From positions 2,418,001 through 2,482,000 of the forward strand of contig NZ_CP011036.1 in the NCBI RefSeq assembly GCF_002221505.1: a stretch of 64,000 nucleotides of DNA, written 5' to 3'. The position numbers were made by a program, and so were the translations under genes. Every line of letters starts with the position of its first letter. The stretch's first letter is position 1. This document shows positions 1-10,600 of this stretch, piece after piece. The stretch comes from Pseudoalteromonas nigrifaciens (lineage in GTDB: Bacteria > Pseudomonadota > Gammaproteobacteria > Enterobacterales > Alteromonadaceae). The notes beneath the pieces were generated by a model. It searched no databases, had not been told where the DNA came from, and saw only the letters and a program-made list of their open reading frames with translations.

Positions 1-372
1 CATTAGCTCCATTACCGAATCACTTAAGTATTCATCCATTTTTGCCACAACGACTGCATCACTTTCATCAAGTGGTGGTAATTGCACGGCTGCTGGCTCG
101 GCATCACGCTGCGCTGGCATTTCATAATCTTGCGGTTTATCTGGCAATACTGATGGAACATCTAAAACAGGATCATTCTCTGGCTTTAACTCCATCATAG
201 GCTGCTCTACTGGTGCTGGCTCAACCTCAGTAAGCACTTCTGCCTCGTTGCTTGGCTTAAGCAATACAAATGCAGCGGCGCATACGAGTACCACTAAAAT
301 AATAATGGCAAAAAGTAGATTGTTATTAGGTGGACGTTTTTGAACATCTGACGCTGATAGTTTATCTGACAT
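1..372 (-). CDS. DUF3014-like membrane-anchored protein (partial, C-terminus outside window)
   Basis: The reading frame starts with ATG at 372 and runs off the left edge, so only the first 124 codons are visible. A short polar N-terminus is followed by one hydrophobic segment at about residues 19-39 (LLFAIIILVVLVCAAAFVLL). Then comes a Pro/Glu-rich linker leading to LPPLDESDAVVVAKM, which resembles the start of DUF3014 proteins. This would be an inner-membrane protein with one N-terminal anchor and a periplasmic domain. Function is unknown. The family call rests on a short match from memory and is moderate; the membrane anchor is clear. Confidence 0.6.
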   Translation of the reverse strand, partial: MSDKLSASDVQKRPPNNNLLFAIIILVVLVCAAAFVLLKPSNEAEVLTEVEPAPVEQPMMELKPENDPVLDVPSVLPDKPQDYEMPAQRDAEPAAVQLPPLDESDAVVVAKMDEYLSDSVMELM

Positions 373-544
373 ACGAACTCCATTAAAATTAAAATGCAAT
401 ATCACTTAGAGTATTCTAAATGAGTTTAATTCATAGCTTACAGTAAATAATATTAAAAGCAGCTAAGGTATCCTTTGATTCTTCTAGCTTAAAGACTTAA
501 AGTAAATAAATAAAGTAAAGACGTAGAACAGTTTAGTCCCTTAT

Positions 545-1690
545 ATGAAAATCAAGCAAGTTGATCCTAACAAACCCAAAGTTGCCCTTCTATTAACAGG
601 GGGTGGCGCACGCGCTGCTTATCAAGTAGGCGTACTTAAAGCATTAGCTCATAGCATGCCTAGAACAGCGCCTCTGCCATTTAGAGTAATAAATGGTACA
701 TCTGCTGGGGCTATAAACTCTGCGGCGCTAGCTTGCTATGCCTCCTGCGCGCACTTAGCAGTTAGAAAGCTCGAGTCTGTATGGAAGAACTTTTCTACTT
801 CTATGGTGTATAAAAGTGATTTTTTAAGTGTATTTGGTCATATTACTCGTAATATTTTAACCAGTTTTCAGTCAGAACATATAAATCATCCGCCTGCGAG
901 TTTATTAAACAATCGGCCACTGCGTAAATTATTAAACGAAATATTAGATTTACATCGCATTGAACGCAATTTACATCACAATTACTTAGAAGCGCTTTCG
1001 ATTACCGCCTCTAGTTATACTACTGGTGATTCGGTGGCGTTTTATCAATCTAATACACGCCTACCATGGCAACGCGCTAAACGTGAGGGCCGCGCTACGC
1101 GTATTAATGTTGAGCATTTAATGGCTTCGAGCGCCATTCCTATGGTGTTTCCTAGTGTAAATATTTATAACCATTACTTTGGTGATGGCTCTATACATCA
1201 GTTATCGCCTCTAAGCCCATCAATACATTTAGGCGCTGAAAAAATATTCATTATTGGTGTTGAGCAGCCTAAAGAGTTACACCCTGTGGGTTACTCTGCT
1301 CATTACCCTGGGCTGTCTTCGGTTGCAGGGCATTTACTCGACAGCGTGTTTACCGACACTATGCAATCTGACTTAGAACGGCTAGAGCGAATTAACCGCA
1401 CCTTAGGCTTGCTGCCAGCTCGCGATAAACACCAAGAACTTAAGCGCATAGAAACCTGCGTGATCAACCCATCACAAAACTTTAATGCTATTGCCGCGCA
1501 GTACTACGACGATATGCCATGGGCAATTAAAGTGTTGCTTAGGATCATAGGGGTTAAAAAACATTCGCAATCGAGTTTAACCAGCTATTTATTATTTGAA
1601 AAACGTTATACTCAACATTTAATACAAATTGGTTATGAGGATGGCATGAAAAAGCTGCCTGAAATACGTAAGTTTTTAGAGCTAGATTAG
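545..1690 (+). CDS. patatin-like phospholipase family protein
   Basis: 381 aa. The N-terminus carries the patatin oxyanion-hole motif GGGARAAYQVGV (residues 19-30), the nucleophile elbow GTSAG with Ser53, and a DGS at Asp214-Ser216 completing a Ser-Asp dyad. This predicts a serine acyl hydrolase acting on phospholipid or other acyl esters. No signal peptide is seen, so it is probably cytoplasmic or peripheral on the inner membrane. It is convergent with the antiporter gene downstream. The last ~100 residues are basic and less recognisable. The substrate cannot be deduced. The family call is firm. Confidence 0.9.
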   Translation: MKIKQVDPNKPKVALLLTGGGARAAYQVGVLKALAHSMPRTAPLPFRVINGTSAGAINSAALACYASCAHLAVRKLESVWKNFSTSMVYKSDFLSVFGHITRNILTSFQSEHINHPPASLLNNRPLRKLLNEILDLHRIERNLHHNYLEALSITASSYTTGDSVAFYQSNTRLPWQRAKREGRATRINVEHLMASSAIPMVFPSVNIYNHYFGDGSIHQLSPLSPSIHLGAEKIFIIGVEQPKELHPVGYSAHYPGLSSVAGHLLDSVFTDTMQSDLERLERINRTLGLLPARDKHQELKRIETCVINPSQNFNAIAAQYYDDMPWAIKVLLRIIGVKKHSQSSLTSYLLFEKRYTQHLIQIGYEDGMKKLPEIRKFLELD

Positions 1691-1728
1691 GGCGCTGATG
1701 CATGCTCGCCCTGCATCATCTAAGTAAC

Positions 1729-3702
1729 TTACTCAATACCATCAAATAAATAATGCTCTACTCGCTCTACGCGCCTTGGTTTACCTTGCAGTATTAAAAT
1801 ATCGTTGGCTAGTAATATAGTGTGAGCTGATGGGTTCTCTATTTCATTATTTTGTCGGCGCAGTACTTTTATAGACACTTTTCGTTTTGCTAAATTAAGC
1901 GCCGCAATACTTTTATTAACCGCAAAAGCTTTATCGGGTAGCGCTATTACATGCAAGTATTCAAGGCGTTCATGCGCGTCTTCGTCTACATCAAGGTACT
2001 CACCGGTAAAAAAGCGTTGCAATAATTGATAACGGTTATGCCTTTCGGTGCTAACACGGCGAATAATACGGCTCATTGGTACCCCCGACATAGACAAAAC
2101 ATGCGAAACCAACATTAAGCTAGCTTCAAGGGTTTCTGGCACAACTTCGGTAACCCCCAGTTCTTTTAAACGCTCCAGCTGACTGTCGTCTTTGGTTCTT
2201 ATTAGTATTTTTACCTCTGGGGCAACTTGCTTGATTGCATCTATTACTATTTGCGTTTGCTCAAACTCAGTAAAGGTAATAATGACTAAACGTGCTCGCT
2301 CTACTCCCGCACATTTTAAAATATCTTTTTGTTTAACATGGCCAAATAATATAGGCTCACCAGCCGCTTTACCTTCTTGAACTAAAATTGGATTACTTTC
2401 TATTGCTATATAATCAATGGCTTCTGGTTTTAAAAAACGTGCAACCGTTTGCCCCACCCGTGAAAAGCCACAAATAATGACATGATCACTATACAGTGTG
2501 CTGCTTTTAGGTTCACTTTCCCACGCTTGGCTTGCACGATCTAGCACGCCAATACGCTTTAAAATAAAAGGTGTTTTATCAATTAAAAAGGGCGTAAGCG
2601 CCATAGAAAGCACCCCTAAAGCAATTAAAAACGATACTTGCTGATTAGTTAGTAACTGATGCTGAGCGCCTAGCGCTATAAGTACAAAACCAAACTCCCC
2701 CATTTGCCATAGCATAAATGCACATGCTAGCGCGTCTTGTTTTCGCTCGCCCATTAGCTGAGCACTTATTGCCATTACCGCTATTTTTAATACTAATAAC
2801 CCAACTAATGCGCCAATAATAAGTAAGCTATTATTAAGCACATACATTACATTGAGCTGCATGCCGACAGTGACAAAAAACAACCCCATTAAAATATCTC
2901 TAAATGGCCTAATGTCTGCTTCAAGCTGGTGCCGGTAATGGCTTTCTCCTAGCATCATGCCTGCTAAAAAAGCGCCCAGTGCCATAGATAAACCAAATGA
3001 GTAGGTGAGTAAGGCAGCAAATAAAGCTACCAGCAAAGTGGTAAGCATAAATAGCTCGTCGGTACGTACTAACGCAATTTCATTAAATACTTTAGGCAAA
3101 ATCCATTTACCTATAGCCCAAAGTAGTAAACAAACAAACGCCCCCTTAGTGAGTGCTACTGCTAACGCCCAGCTAATACTTTGCGATCCGGTAGCGGCTA
3201 ATAAAGGTAAAATAATCAGTAAAGGCACAACCGCAATGTCTTGCAATAAAAGCACTCCAATGGCGAGCTGCCCACGGCGTTGATTTAACTCTCCGTTTTC
3301 TTTTAATAGCTTAACAACCACAGCAGTTGAGGACAGCATCATAATAACGCCAATTGTAAAACTGGTGAGCAAACTAAAGTTTAAGCAATATAAAATCACA
3401 ATAAGCACTGTACTGGTTACTACAACCTGCAATGATCCTAAGCCAAATACTATATTGCGCATTGCCATTAGGCGCGAAATAGAAAACTCGAGCCCCAAAC
3501 TAAATAATAAAAATACTATACCTAGTTCAGCTACTAAATCCATTTCGTGAGTTTGCGTCATCCAGCCAACACTGTGACTACCTGCTAAAACCCCTGTTGC
3601 TAAATAAGCCAATATAGGAGGTAGCCCTACGCGCTTAAAAATCCATACAAATAAGACAGCAGCGACTAATAAAGTAAAAATTTGAGTATTAATATTTTGC
3701 AA
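1729..3702 (-). CDS. CPA2-family monovalent cation:proton antiporter with RCK (TrkA) domains
   Basis: 657 aa. The first ~385 residues form a Na+/H+-exchanger membrane domain of many hydrophobic helices, including the segments LGIVFLLFSLGLEF and MMLSSTAVVVKLLKE typical of the KefB/KefC/YbaL group. A cytoplasmic RCK_N Rossmann domain follows (HVIICGFSRVGQTVARFL, about residues 395-510). A C-terminal RCK_C-like segment covers roughly 560-650. The predicted role is K+ or Na+ efflux in exchange for protons at the inner membrane, gated by nucleotide or a small ligand. It is not assigned to KefB or KefC because no KefF/KefG partner lies nearby. The ATG at 3702 opens directly into the first helix. 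Confidence 0.88.
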   Translation of the reverse strand: MQNINTQIFTLLVAAVLFVWIFKRVGLPPILAYLATGVLAGSHSVGWMTQTHEMDLVAELGIVFLLFSLGLEFSISRLMAMRNIVFGLGSLQVVVTSTVLIVILYCLNFSLLTSFTIGVIMMLSSTAVVVKLLKENGELNQRRGQLAIGVLLLQDIAVVPLLIILPLLAATGSQSISWALAVALTKGAFVCLLLWAIGKWILPKVFNEIALVRTDELFMLTTLLVALFAALLTYSFGLSMALGAFLAGMMLGESHYRHQLEADIRPFRDILMGLFFVTVGMQLNVMYVLNNSLLIIGALVGLLVLKIAVMAISAQLMGERKQDALACAFMLWQMGEFGFVLIALGAQHQLLTNQQVSFLIALGVLSMALTPFLIDKTPFILKRIGVLDRASQAWESEPKSSTLYSDHVIICGFSRVGQTVARFLKPEAIDYIAIESNPILVQEGKAAGEPILFGHVKQKDILKCAGVERARLVIITFTEFEQTQIVIDAIKQVAPEVKILIRTKDDSQLERLKELGVTEVVPETLEASLMLVSHVLSMSGVPMSRIIRRVSTERHNRYQLLQRFFTGEYLDVDEDAHERLEYLHVIALPDKAFAVNKSIAALNLAKRKVSIKVLRRQNNEIENPSAHTILLANDILILQGKPRRVERVEHYLFDGIE

Positions 3703-3830
3703 ATATTACCTCGTTACTTATAAAAACAGCCATGCTTAACTATAGCAATCATCAATTTATCGGCCAGTTTTTAAATGTGGCATAAAATTCGCTTAGTATT
3801 ATAAGATCATATACTCGGGGGAATAATTGA

Positions 3831-4727
3831 ATGGAAAATGTGCATATATTGACACAACGTATTGCTGGACGCGGAGAGTTTTTGCCGTTTTCGGCTGAGC
3901 ATTATCGTAAAAATGAACCGGCAGCAACGCAAGAGCTAGCTGCAAAATTACAAACCAGTTTAATACTCGAAGATATATTAGCTATTTACGCAAAATTTGC
4001 AAAACAACTGCTAAATTTTTCAGGTATACAGTTCAAGTCTGCGCTAGGTACAGTGCAAACGCCTGATTGCGATATTGATACGCTTTCTTATACCTTTGAT
4101 TTAAATGTAGAGAACAGTAATTTAGGGCAATTAATATACTTTAGTAAATACCCACTGAGTGTGGCCATAGAAAAAAAACTACAATATTTTCATAGTGCGC
4201 TGCTCTACCCTTTACGTAATGCGATAATGTATAACCGGGTATTAAAACTTGCCACAAAAGATGCATTAACTGGACTAAGCAATAGAAGTCAATTTAATGA
4301 CACCTTACTGCAAAAGCTTGAAAACTGCCGCCGTTACCAGCGCCCATTTAGTTTAATGTTGCTTGATTTAGACAGTTTTAAGCAAGTAAACGATAACTTT
4401 GGTCATAAAGTGGGTGACGATGTACTTAAAGAATTTGCCTTAGTACTTAATGGCTCTATTCGAGGCACTGACTCTGTATTTAGATTTGGTGGCGATGAAT
4501 TTGCAATACTCATTGAAGATCCTGAGTTTACTACTAATAAAGTAATAGCTGAGCGCATTATGCAACGCGTTAAAAACTCAAAAATAATGGCGCAGTACTC
4601 AGTTACTACCAGTATTGGCTTTACTTTAGCGAGTAGCCAAGACACCGAAAACGATGTTTTTTCGCGAGCCGATAAGGGTTTATATAAAGCCAAAGCAGCG
4701 GGACGAAATTGCGCCAAAGCATATTAA
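3831..4727 (+). CDS. GGDEF-domain diguanylate cyclase
   Basis: 298 aa. The C-terminal half is a GGDEF domain with an intact GGDEF signature at residues 220-224. An RxxD inhibitory site (Arg211-Asp214) lies exactly five residues upstream, so both c-di-GMP synthesis and product feedback are predicted. The first ~130 residues have no membrane helix and look like a GAF-type sensor, but I cannot name the fold. A purine-rich GGGGG stretch about 10 bases before the ATG supports the start. It is monocistronic, with a bidirectional terminator just downstream. It is cytoplasmic; the signal sensed is unknown. Confidence 0.9.
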   Translation: MENVHILTQRIAGRGEFLPFSAEHYRKNEPAATQELAAKLQTSLILEDILAIYAKFAKQLLNFSGIQFKSALGTVQTPDCDIDTLSYTFDLNVENSNLGQLIYFSKYPLSVAIEKKLQYFHSALLYPLRNAIMYNRVLKLATKDALTGLSNRSQFNDTLLQKLENCRRYQRPFSLMLLDLDSFKQVNDNFGHKVGDDVLKEFALVLNGSIRGTDSVFRFGGDEFAILIEDPEFTTNKVIAERIMQRVKNSKIMAQYSVTTSIGFTLASSQDTENDVFSRADKGLYKAKAAGRNCAKAY

Positions 4728-4753
4728 GTACAGCAATTAATATTGTTGTAAAT

Positions 4754-4786
4754 AAAAAAGCCTAGCTTCCCCCGCTAGGCTTTTTT
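4754..4786. terminator. bidirectional intrinsic terminator
   Basis: A perfect 13-bp inverted repeat (AAAAAAGCCTAGC / GCTAGGCTTTTTT) with a 7-nt loop. It lies between the diguanylate cyclase (+) and the convergent small membrane protein gene (-). Its A and T tracts allow it to end transcription from both sides. Confidence 0.9.
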
Positions 4787-4817
4787 ATTGCTGCCTAAGT
4801 AGTTTTAATAAGTCTAC

Positions 4818-5180
4818 CTACTTAGGGAGCCACTTTGCCGATAAAAACTTATACATAACCAACGCAATGCAAAAACCAAAAAAGAAACCAAAAAAGAAAC
4901 CACTGAGTAAATTAAGTAATGCAGCAATGCTAGCAAGTGGCGTAAATAACACTAACAAAAGCGGTACACTCACTCCTAAAATAAAAAACAGCCCACCTTT
5001 ACCTAACCAATAAGCCAGTAAAATACTAGCGCACACTATTCCACCCGCTATAGCGCAGCCTAATGTCACTATATCAAGCGTTAAAAAATAATTAGCAAGC
5101 ACAGCAATAACCGCTGTAATTAGCATACCTTGTGGTGCTTTATTTACTAACGATAAGCCTACATGCGGCTCCTTACTCAT
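4818..5180 (-). CDS. small hypothetical membrane protein, last gene of the tilS operon
   Basis: 120 aa with about four hydrophobic segments and a short charged N-terminus. It is probably an inner-membrane protein. A Gly-Phe stretch, GFFFGFFFGF, around residue 93-102 is encoded by a 12-bp direct repeat visible at about 4870-4902. The start codon overlaps the tilS stop by one base (TAATG), which implies translational coupling. I do not recognise the family. The gene is followed by the bidirectional terminator. Being coding is supported by coupling, length and clean hydrophobic organisation. Confidence 0.7.
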   Translation of the reverse strand: MSKEPHVGLSLVNKAPQGMLITAVIAVLANYFLTLDIVTLGCAIAGGIVCASILLAYWLGKGGLFFILGVSVPLLLVLFTPLASIAALLNLLSGFFFGFFFGFCIALVMYKFLSAKWLPK

Positions 5181-6487
5181 TATTTACACTCCCAATAAAT
5201 ACCGTTTTCATCACTATGGTTAGCACTTATAAAATAGCCTACCACTTGTACTAGGTCATCATTATAAAAAATTAACGGCACATTAGCACGCAGCCAAGGA
5301 GCCACTTTTGCATCTTTAAACCAATGCTTGAGTGTATTACTTCCTGGTTTTTTTAAAGGTTTGATGCGCGCACTATTACAATTAAAACGCACGCTTACTT
5401 GCTCATCTGCAGTTGGCGCTCTGACTCCTACGCCACTGTGTTTTTTTAGTAAGCGACCATCGGCAAGCTTTAGCTCACTGCGAGTAATTAGTGTGTTGTT
5501 TAATATTTGCGTACTTGGTACAACAAAATATAAATGCCCTTGATGGCGGCGTATTTGTCCATCACTAAGCTCAATAAGCATTTGTGCATCGCTTTTAGCT
5601 GCAATAGCCTGATTAATTATTTGCTCCAGCTGCTTTTGCGATGGTAATACATGAGTAAATAGCTCTAGCCATGCACGTACTACATTGGCTGTTCTAATCG
5701 GAGTAAATTTGGCAATAGCACTTATATTTAACGCCTGCTGAGAATTAACGCATTGCGTTAAATCAATGTGAGTATATTCGTTGAGTAAAGCGTGTTGCTG
5801 CTGCAGTAAACTAATACTGCGAGCGGTACATTGTTCAAAACCATTAAAGCGCGCTGCTAATATTGGCACAACTTGCTGGCGCATAAAGTTACGCTCAAAG
5901 CGCTCATCAGTATTAGAATCATCGGTAACATGGTTAAGTGCATATTGCGCCGCAAAGGCTTCTATATCACTGCGTTTTACCGCTAACAGCGGCCTGAAAC
6001 ATAATCGGCCGCTGGTTAAAGTGCGCTCGCGCTGCATTGCACCTAAACCTTTTAAACCCGAGCCACGTTTTAAGCGCAGTAAAAAGGTTTCTATTTGGTC
6101 GTTTAAATGTTGCCCAAGTAAAATAATGCTGCCATGTGGACTTAGCTCATCTAATGCTTGGTAACGAGCATCGCGCGCTTGCGCCTCTAGGCTCGTGCGT
6201 GACTGCTGCTCTATATTTACTTTAGCCGTTTGAAATGGCACATTTAGCTCATTGCACAGGGTTTGACAAAAAACCTGCCAGTCGTCGGCATACTGGCTCA
6301 AACCATGGTGTATATAAATAGCAGAAACTTGCAGTGCAGGATCCTGCACTCGTAAAGCATGCATTAAATGCAGTAACACCACAGAATCAACGCCACCAGA
6401 AAGTGCCACAGTAAACACCCTATGACCTTGCTCAATATATTGACCCAATGATTGTTTTACTTGTTGATAAATAAGCGATGTGTGCAT
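5180..6487 (-). CDS. tilS: tRNA(Ile)-lysidine synthase TilS
   Basis: 435 aa from the chosen ATG at 6487. It carries the N-type ATP pyrophosphatase PP-loop SGGVDS (residues 30-35), followed by IYIHHGLSQYADDW and later TilS substrate-binding and C-terminal domains. The enzyme makes lysidine at C34 of tRNA(Ile)(CAU), changing its decoding from AUG to AUA, in the cytoplasm. The frame stays open to 6583, but that extension would begin inside the accA terminator hairpin and adds an unalignable basic peptide, so the inner start is preferred. Its placement after accA matches the order in many gammaproteobacteria. Confidence 0.93.
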   Translation of the reverse strand: MHTSLIYQQVKQSLGQYIEQGHRVFTVALSGGVDSVVLLHLMHALRVQDPALQVSAIYIHHGLSQYADDWQVFCQTLCNELNVPFQTAKVNIEQQSRTSLEAQARDARYQALDELSPHGSIILLGQHLNDQIETFLLRLKRGSGLKGLGAMQRERTLTSGRLCFRPLLAVKRSDIEAFAAQYALNHVTDDSNTDERFERNFMRQQVVPILAARFNGFEQCTARSISLLQQQHALLNEYTHIDLTQCVNSQQALNISAIAKFTPIRTANVVRAWLELFTHVLPSQKQLEQIINQAIAAKSDAQMLIELSDGQIRRHQGHLYFVVPSTQILNNTLITRSELKLADGRLLKKHSGVGVRAPTADEQVSVRFNCNSARIKPLKKPGSNTLKHWFKDAKVAPWLRANVPLIFYNDDLVQVVGYFISANHSDENGIYWECK

Positions 6488-6570
6488 TAATTTAACCTGA
6501 GCTCCAGATAATTTAGCCAATAATTTTAAAATACTAAGTTTTAGGTACTTGATTTTAGCCATTTTAAAAC

Positions 6571-6596
6571 AAAAAAACCGCATAAGCGGCTTTTTT
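6571..6596 (-). terminator. intrinsic terminator after accA
   Basis: On the minus strand a short GC stem, CCGC-TTAT-GCGG, is flanked by A and T tracts and ends in TTTTTTT. It lies between accA and tilS and partly separates tilS from the upstream operon. Confidence 0.75.
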
Positions 6597-6625
6597 AAAT
6601 ATTTATTGCTAATTATTAAAAGAAT

Positions 6626-7585
6626 TTAAGAGCAATAACCAAACGACATTAAGCGTTTGTAGCGCTGATCAAGCATCTCTTCAAGCGAAAGTGCTTGTAG
6701 GTCGGCTAAGTCACGCTTTAATCGCACTTTTAAATTACGTGCCATAGCATCATAATTACGGTGCGCTCCACCTAATGGCTCATCTACTAAGTTGTTAATT
6801 AGGTCTAACTCTTTAACTCGCTTAGCAGTTACACCCATAGCTTCAGCAGCAAGTGGGGCTTTATCGGCGCTTTTCCATAAAATAGACGCACACCCTTCAG
6901 GAGAAATTACTGAGTAAGTACTGTATTGCAACATGTTAACACGATCGCCAACACCAATTGCTAACGCACCACCCGATCCACCTTCACCAATAACCGTACA
7001 AATAGTTGGCACTTTTAAAGAGGCCATTACTTTAAGGTTACGGGCGATAGCTTCTGACTGGCCACGCTCTTCAGCACCCACACCAGGATAAGCTCCAGGG
7101 GTGTCGATAAAGGTCATAATTGGCATTTTAAAACGCTCAGCCATTTCCATTAAGCGCAATGCTTTACGGTATCCTTCAGGCTTTGGCATACCAAAGTTAC
7201 GTTTAATTTTTTCAGCGGTACCACGGCCTTTTTGTTGGCCAATAACCATTACTGGTTCGCCATCTAAACGCGCTATACCACCTAAAATTGCCGGATCATT
7301 AGCAAAAGTACGATCACCTGCAAACTCGTCAAACTCCGTAAAAATACGCTCGATATAATCTCGAGTATAAGGACGCAACGGATGACGTGCCAGCTGTGAT
7401 ACTTGCCAAGCGCCAAGTTCAGAGAATATTTTCTCTTTTAATCGGTCGCTTTTCTCTTTTAGCTTGCTGACTTCCTCTTCTAATTCAAGGTCTAATTCGC
7501 CAGCGCGGCTTACATTTTGTAATTCTTCAATTTTCACTTCTAATTCTGCAATCGGAAGCTCAAAATCAAGATAATTGAGGCTCAT
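6626..7585 (-). CDS. accA: acetyl-CoA carboxylase carboxyltransferase subunit alpha
   Basis: 319 aa, the usual length for AccA. It starts [22 protein letters not shown], a typical N-terminal coiled segment. The crotonase-like carboxyltransferase core includes [39 protein letters not shown] and [15 protein letters not shown]. With AccD it transfers the carboxyl group from biotin-BCCP to acetyl-CoA, giving malonyl-CoA for fatty acid synthesis. It lies 16 bp after dnaE and is probably co-transcribed with it. Confidence 0.97.
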   Translation of the reverse strand: MSLNYLDFELPIAELEVKIEELQNVSRAGELDLELEEEVSKLKEKSDRLKEKIFSELGAWQVSQLARHPLRPYTRDYIERIFTEFDEFAGDRTFANDPAILGGIARLDGEPVMVIGQQKGRGTAEKIKRNFGMPKPEGYRKALRLMEMAERFKMPIMTFIDTPGAYPGVGAEERGQSEAIARNLKVMASLKVPTICTVIGEGGSGGALAIGVGDRVNMLQYSTYSVISPEGCASILWKSADKAPLAAEAMGVTAKRVKELDLINNLVDEPLGGAHRNYDAMARNLKVRLKRDLADLQALSLEEMLDQRYKRLMSFGYCS

Positions 7586-7601
7586 GCTCTAAACTACCTA
7601 A

Positions 7602-10600
7602 TTAGTTAAATTCTAGTTCTACATCTTGCGCTGCCATTAGCGATAACTTATGAATTAAGTCGTCACTTGGCGTAACACACCATTCGATCCCTAGGGTTAA
7701 TTGCGCCAATGCATCTGGGCGTTGGTAATAAACCTTGATCGGACACGTTCCCATTTTATATGGTTCGAGTACTTTTTGTAATTTATCGAAGAAACCTGCC
7801 TCGACTTGCACCATGTTCAGCGTCATTTTAATCGCTTTAATACGTTTTTCACGCGCTTGAGCAATGGTGTTTATTTCTCTGGCGGTCATTGTAATACCAC
7901 CAGAGAAGTTATCAAAGCTGACCTGTCCAGATATCACCAAAATATTATTAACTTGGAGCATATCTTGGTATTTTTCAAACTCATCTGAATATAAGCGTAC
8001 ATCAATGCGGGCGCTCTTGTCATCTAAAGTTATTAATGCCCACCTATTTCCTTTTTTATTAATAAGCACTCTGGCCGAAATTACAAGCCCTGCAGCTGTA
8101 GATACTACATCGCGATTAGTAGGCTGTAAATCGACCAATTTACCACTGGTATAATATTTTAGCTCGCGGCGATATTGATTTATTGGATGACCGGTTAAAT
8201 AAAGACCAAGGGTTTCTTTTTCGCCATCGAGCCATTCGTTATCGGTGAGTCCTGTGGCTTTAATAAAGGCTTGCTCTACTTCATCGGGTTCAGTGGCTAA
8301 TAAGCCAAATAAATCACTTTGCCCTAATAACTCTGCTTTATTGTGCTGATCGGCGGCGCGCATGGCACTTTTTAAGCTTGCCAATAACGTGGCGCGCCCT
8401 GATTGAGTTTTTTCAGGGCCTAGCTGATCAAGTGCCCCTGAATAAATAAGTTTTTCGGTTACACGTTTATTTAAGCGTTTTAAATCAACACGGGCACAAA
8501 AATCAAATAAATCTTTAAATGGTCCGCCCTTAGCGCGTGCTTCTAAAATTGCATCTACAGGTGCTTCACCTACTCCTTTAATAGCGCCAATACCGTAAAC
8601 AATTTCGCCTTGCAGGTTTACTGTAAATTTGAACTCGCCTGCATTCACATCAGGCGGGAGCAAGGTGAGTTTCATGTTTTCACATTCATCCACCAAAATA
8701 ACTATTTTGTCGGTATTATCCATATCGGCCGACATTACCGCAGCCATAAACTCTGCTGGATGATGGGTTTTCATCCACAGTGTTTGATACGACACTAATG
8801 CATACGCAGCGGAGTGCGATTTATTAAAACCATAACCTGCGAACTTTTCTACCAGATCGAAGATCTTAATTGCTAGTTCGCCGTCAATGCCGTTATTTCG
8901 CGCACCATCTTCAAATGTTGAACGCTGTTTTGCCATTTCTTCGGGCTTTTTCTTACCCATAGCACGGCGCAGCATATCGGCGCCGCCTAGTGTATAGCCT
9001 GCTAATACTTGGGCTATTTGCATTACTTGTTCTTGATACAAAATAATGCCGTAGGTTGGCTCTAAAATAGGTTTTAAGCTTTCGTGCTGATACTGCGCAT
9101 CGGGGTATGAGATTTCTTCGCGACCTAATTTTCGGTCGATAAAGTTATCTACCATGCCCGATTGCAGCGGACCGGGTCGAAACAAGGCTACTAAAGCAAT
9201 CATATCTTCAAAGCTGTCGGGCTTTAAGCGCCTTACTAAGTCTTTCATGCCCCTTGATTCTAGCTGAAACACCGCAGTCGTTTCGGCGCGCAGTAGTAAG
9301 TCAATACTCTTTTTATCATCCAACGGAATAGTATTAATATCTACTGGTTCTTTACCGGTGCGCGCTAAGCGCTCGTTGGTCATGTCGAGCGCCCACTGCA
9401 ATATAGTCAGCGTTCGTAAGCCTAAAAAGTCAAACTTAACTAAACCGGCAGTTTCTACATCGTTTTTATCAAACTGAGTAACCGGAAACTTACCTTCGTC
9501 ATCGCAATAAAGAGCAGCAAAGTCGGTAATTGTGGTGGGCGATATTACTACCCCACCCGCATGTTTACCGGCGTTACGTGTACACCCTTCGAGAATACGA
9601 CACATGTCGATTAAATCTTTTACTTCATTGTCGCCATCGTAGGCTTCTTGCAAGCGTGGCTCTATATCAAATGCCTTGGCAAGTGTCATCCCAGGATCGC
9701 CTGGGATCATTTTTGAAATACGATCAACAAAACCGTACGGGTGACCTAATACTCGGCCAACATCGCGTATTACCGCTTTTGCCGCCATGGTTCCAAAGGT
9801 AATAATTTGCGATACCGCGTTACGCCCATACAAGGCCGATACATGATCAATCACCTCATCGCGCCTATCCATACAAAAATCGACGTCGAAATCGGGCATT
9901 GAAATACGTTCTGGGTTCAAAAACCGCTCAAACAGCAAGTCAAATTCCAATGGATCAAGGTCGGTAATTTTAAGCGCGTAGGCTACCAGTGATCCTGCAC
10001 CTGACCCACGCCCAGGGCCAACTGGAATATTGTTATCTTTGCTCCACTGAATAAATTCCATTACGATTAAGAAATAACCTGGGAATCCCATTTCGTTAAT
10101 TACACCAAGCTCTATATCTAGACGCTCATCGTATTCAACGCGTTTTTCTTTACGCTCTTGTTCATCAGGAAATAAAAACTGCAATCGCTCTTCAAGACCG
10201 TCTTGTGACACCTTAACTAAAAAGTCTTCAATTTTAAGTGAGCCGGTCGGATAATCTGGCAAAAAGTAAGTGCCAAGCTGCACCGTTACATTACAGCGTT
10301 TGGCTATTTCTACGGTGTTTTGTAATGCCTCTGGAATGTCGCTAAATAACTCAGCCATTTGCTCTGGCGTTTTTAAGTATTGCTCTTCTGAAAATCGTTT
10401 AGGGCGGCGTTTATCATCCAGTGTATAACCATCAAAAATAGCCACGCGAATTTCGTGTGCTTCAAAGTTTTCTGGTTTTAAAAACACCACTTCGTTAGTG
10501 GCCACAACGGGTAATTGCTCTTTAGCAGCAAGCTCTACCGCCATGTGCAAGTAATCTTCTTCAAGCGGTCGATTAGTTCGCACCAGCTCAAGGTAGTAGT

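Noticed and set aside
1690..1720. GATGCA...TGCATC hairpin between the patatin-like and antiporter genes
   Set aside because: Short, and no T tract on either strand; too weak to call a terminator.
5781..6164. Open frame opposite tilS, 127 codons
   Set aside because: Antisense shadow of a well-conserved gene, with no domain and no ribosome site; the same applies to the other long antisense frames, such as 43453-43926 and 56963-57340.
6488..6583. N-terminal extension of tilS (MRFFCFK...)
   Set aside because: It starts inside the accA terminator hairpin, encodes a basic stretch not found in TilS proteins, and the inner ATG at 6487 matches the family start.
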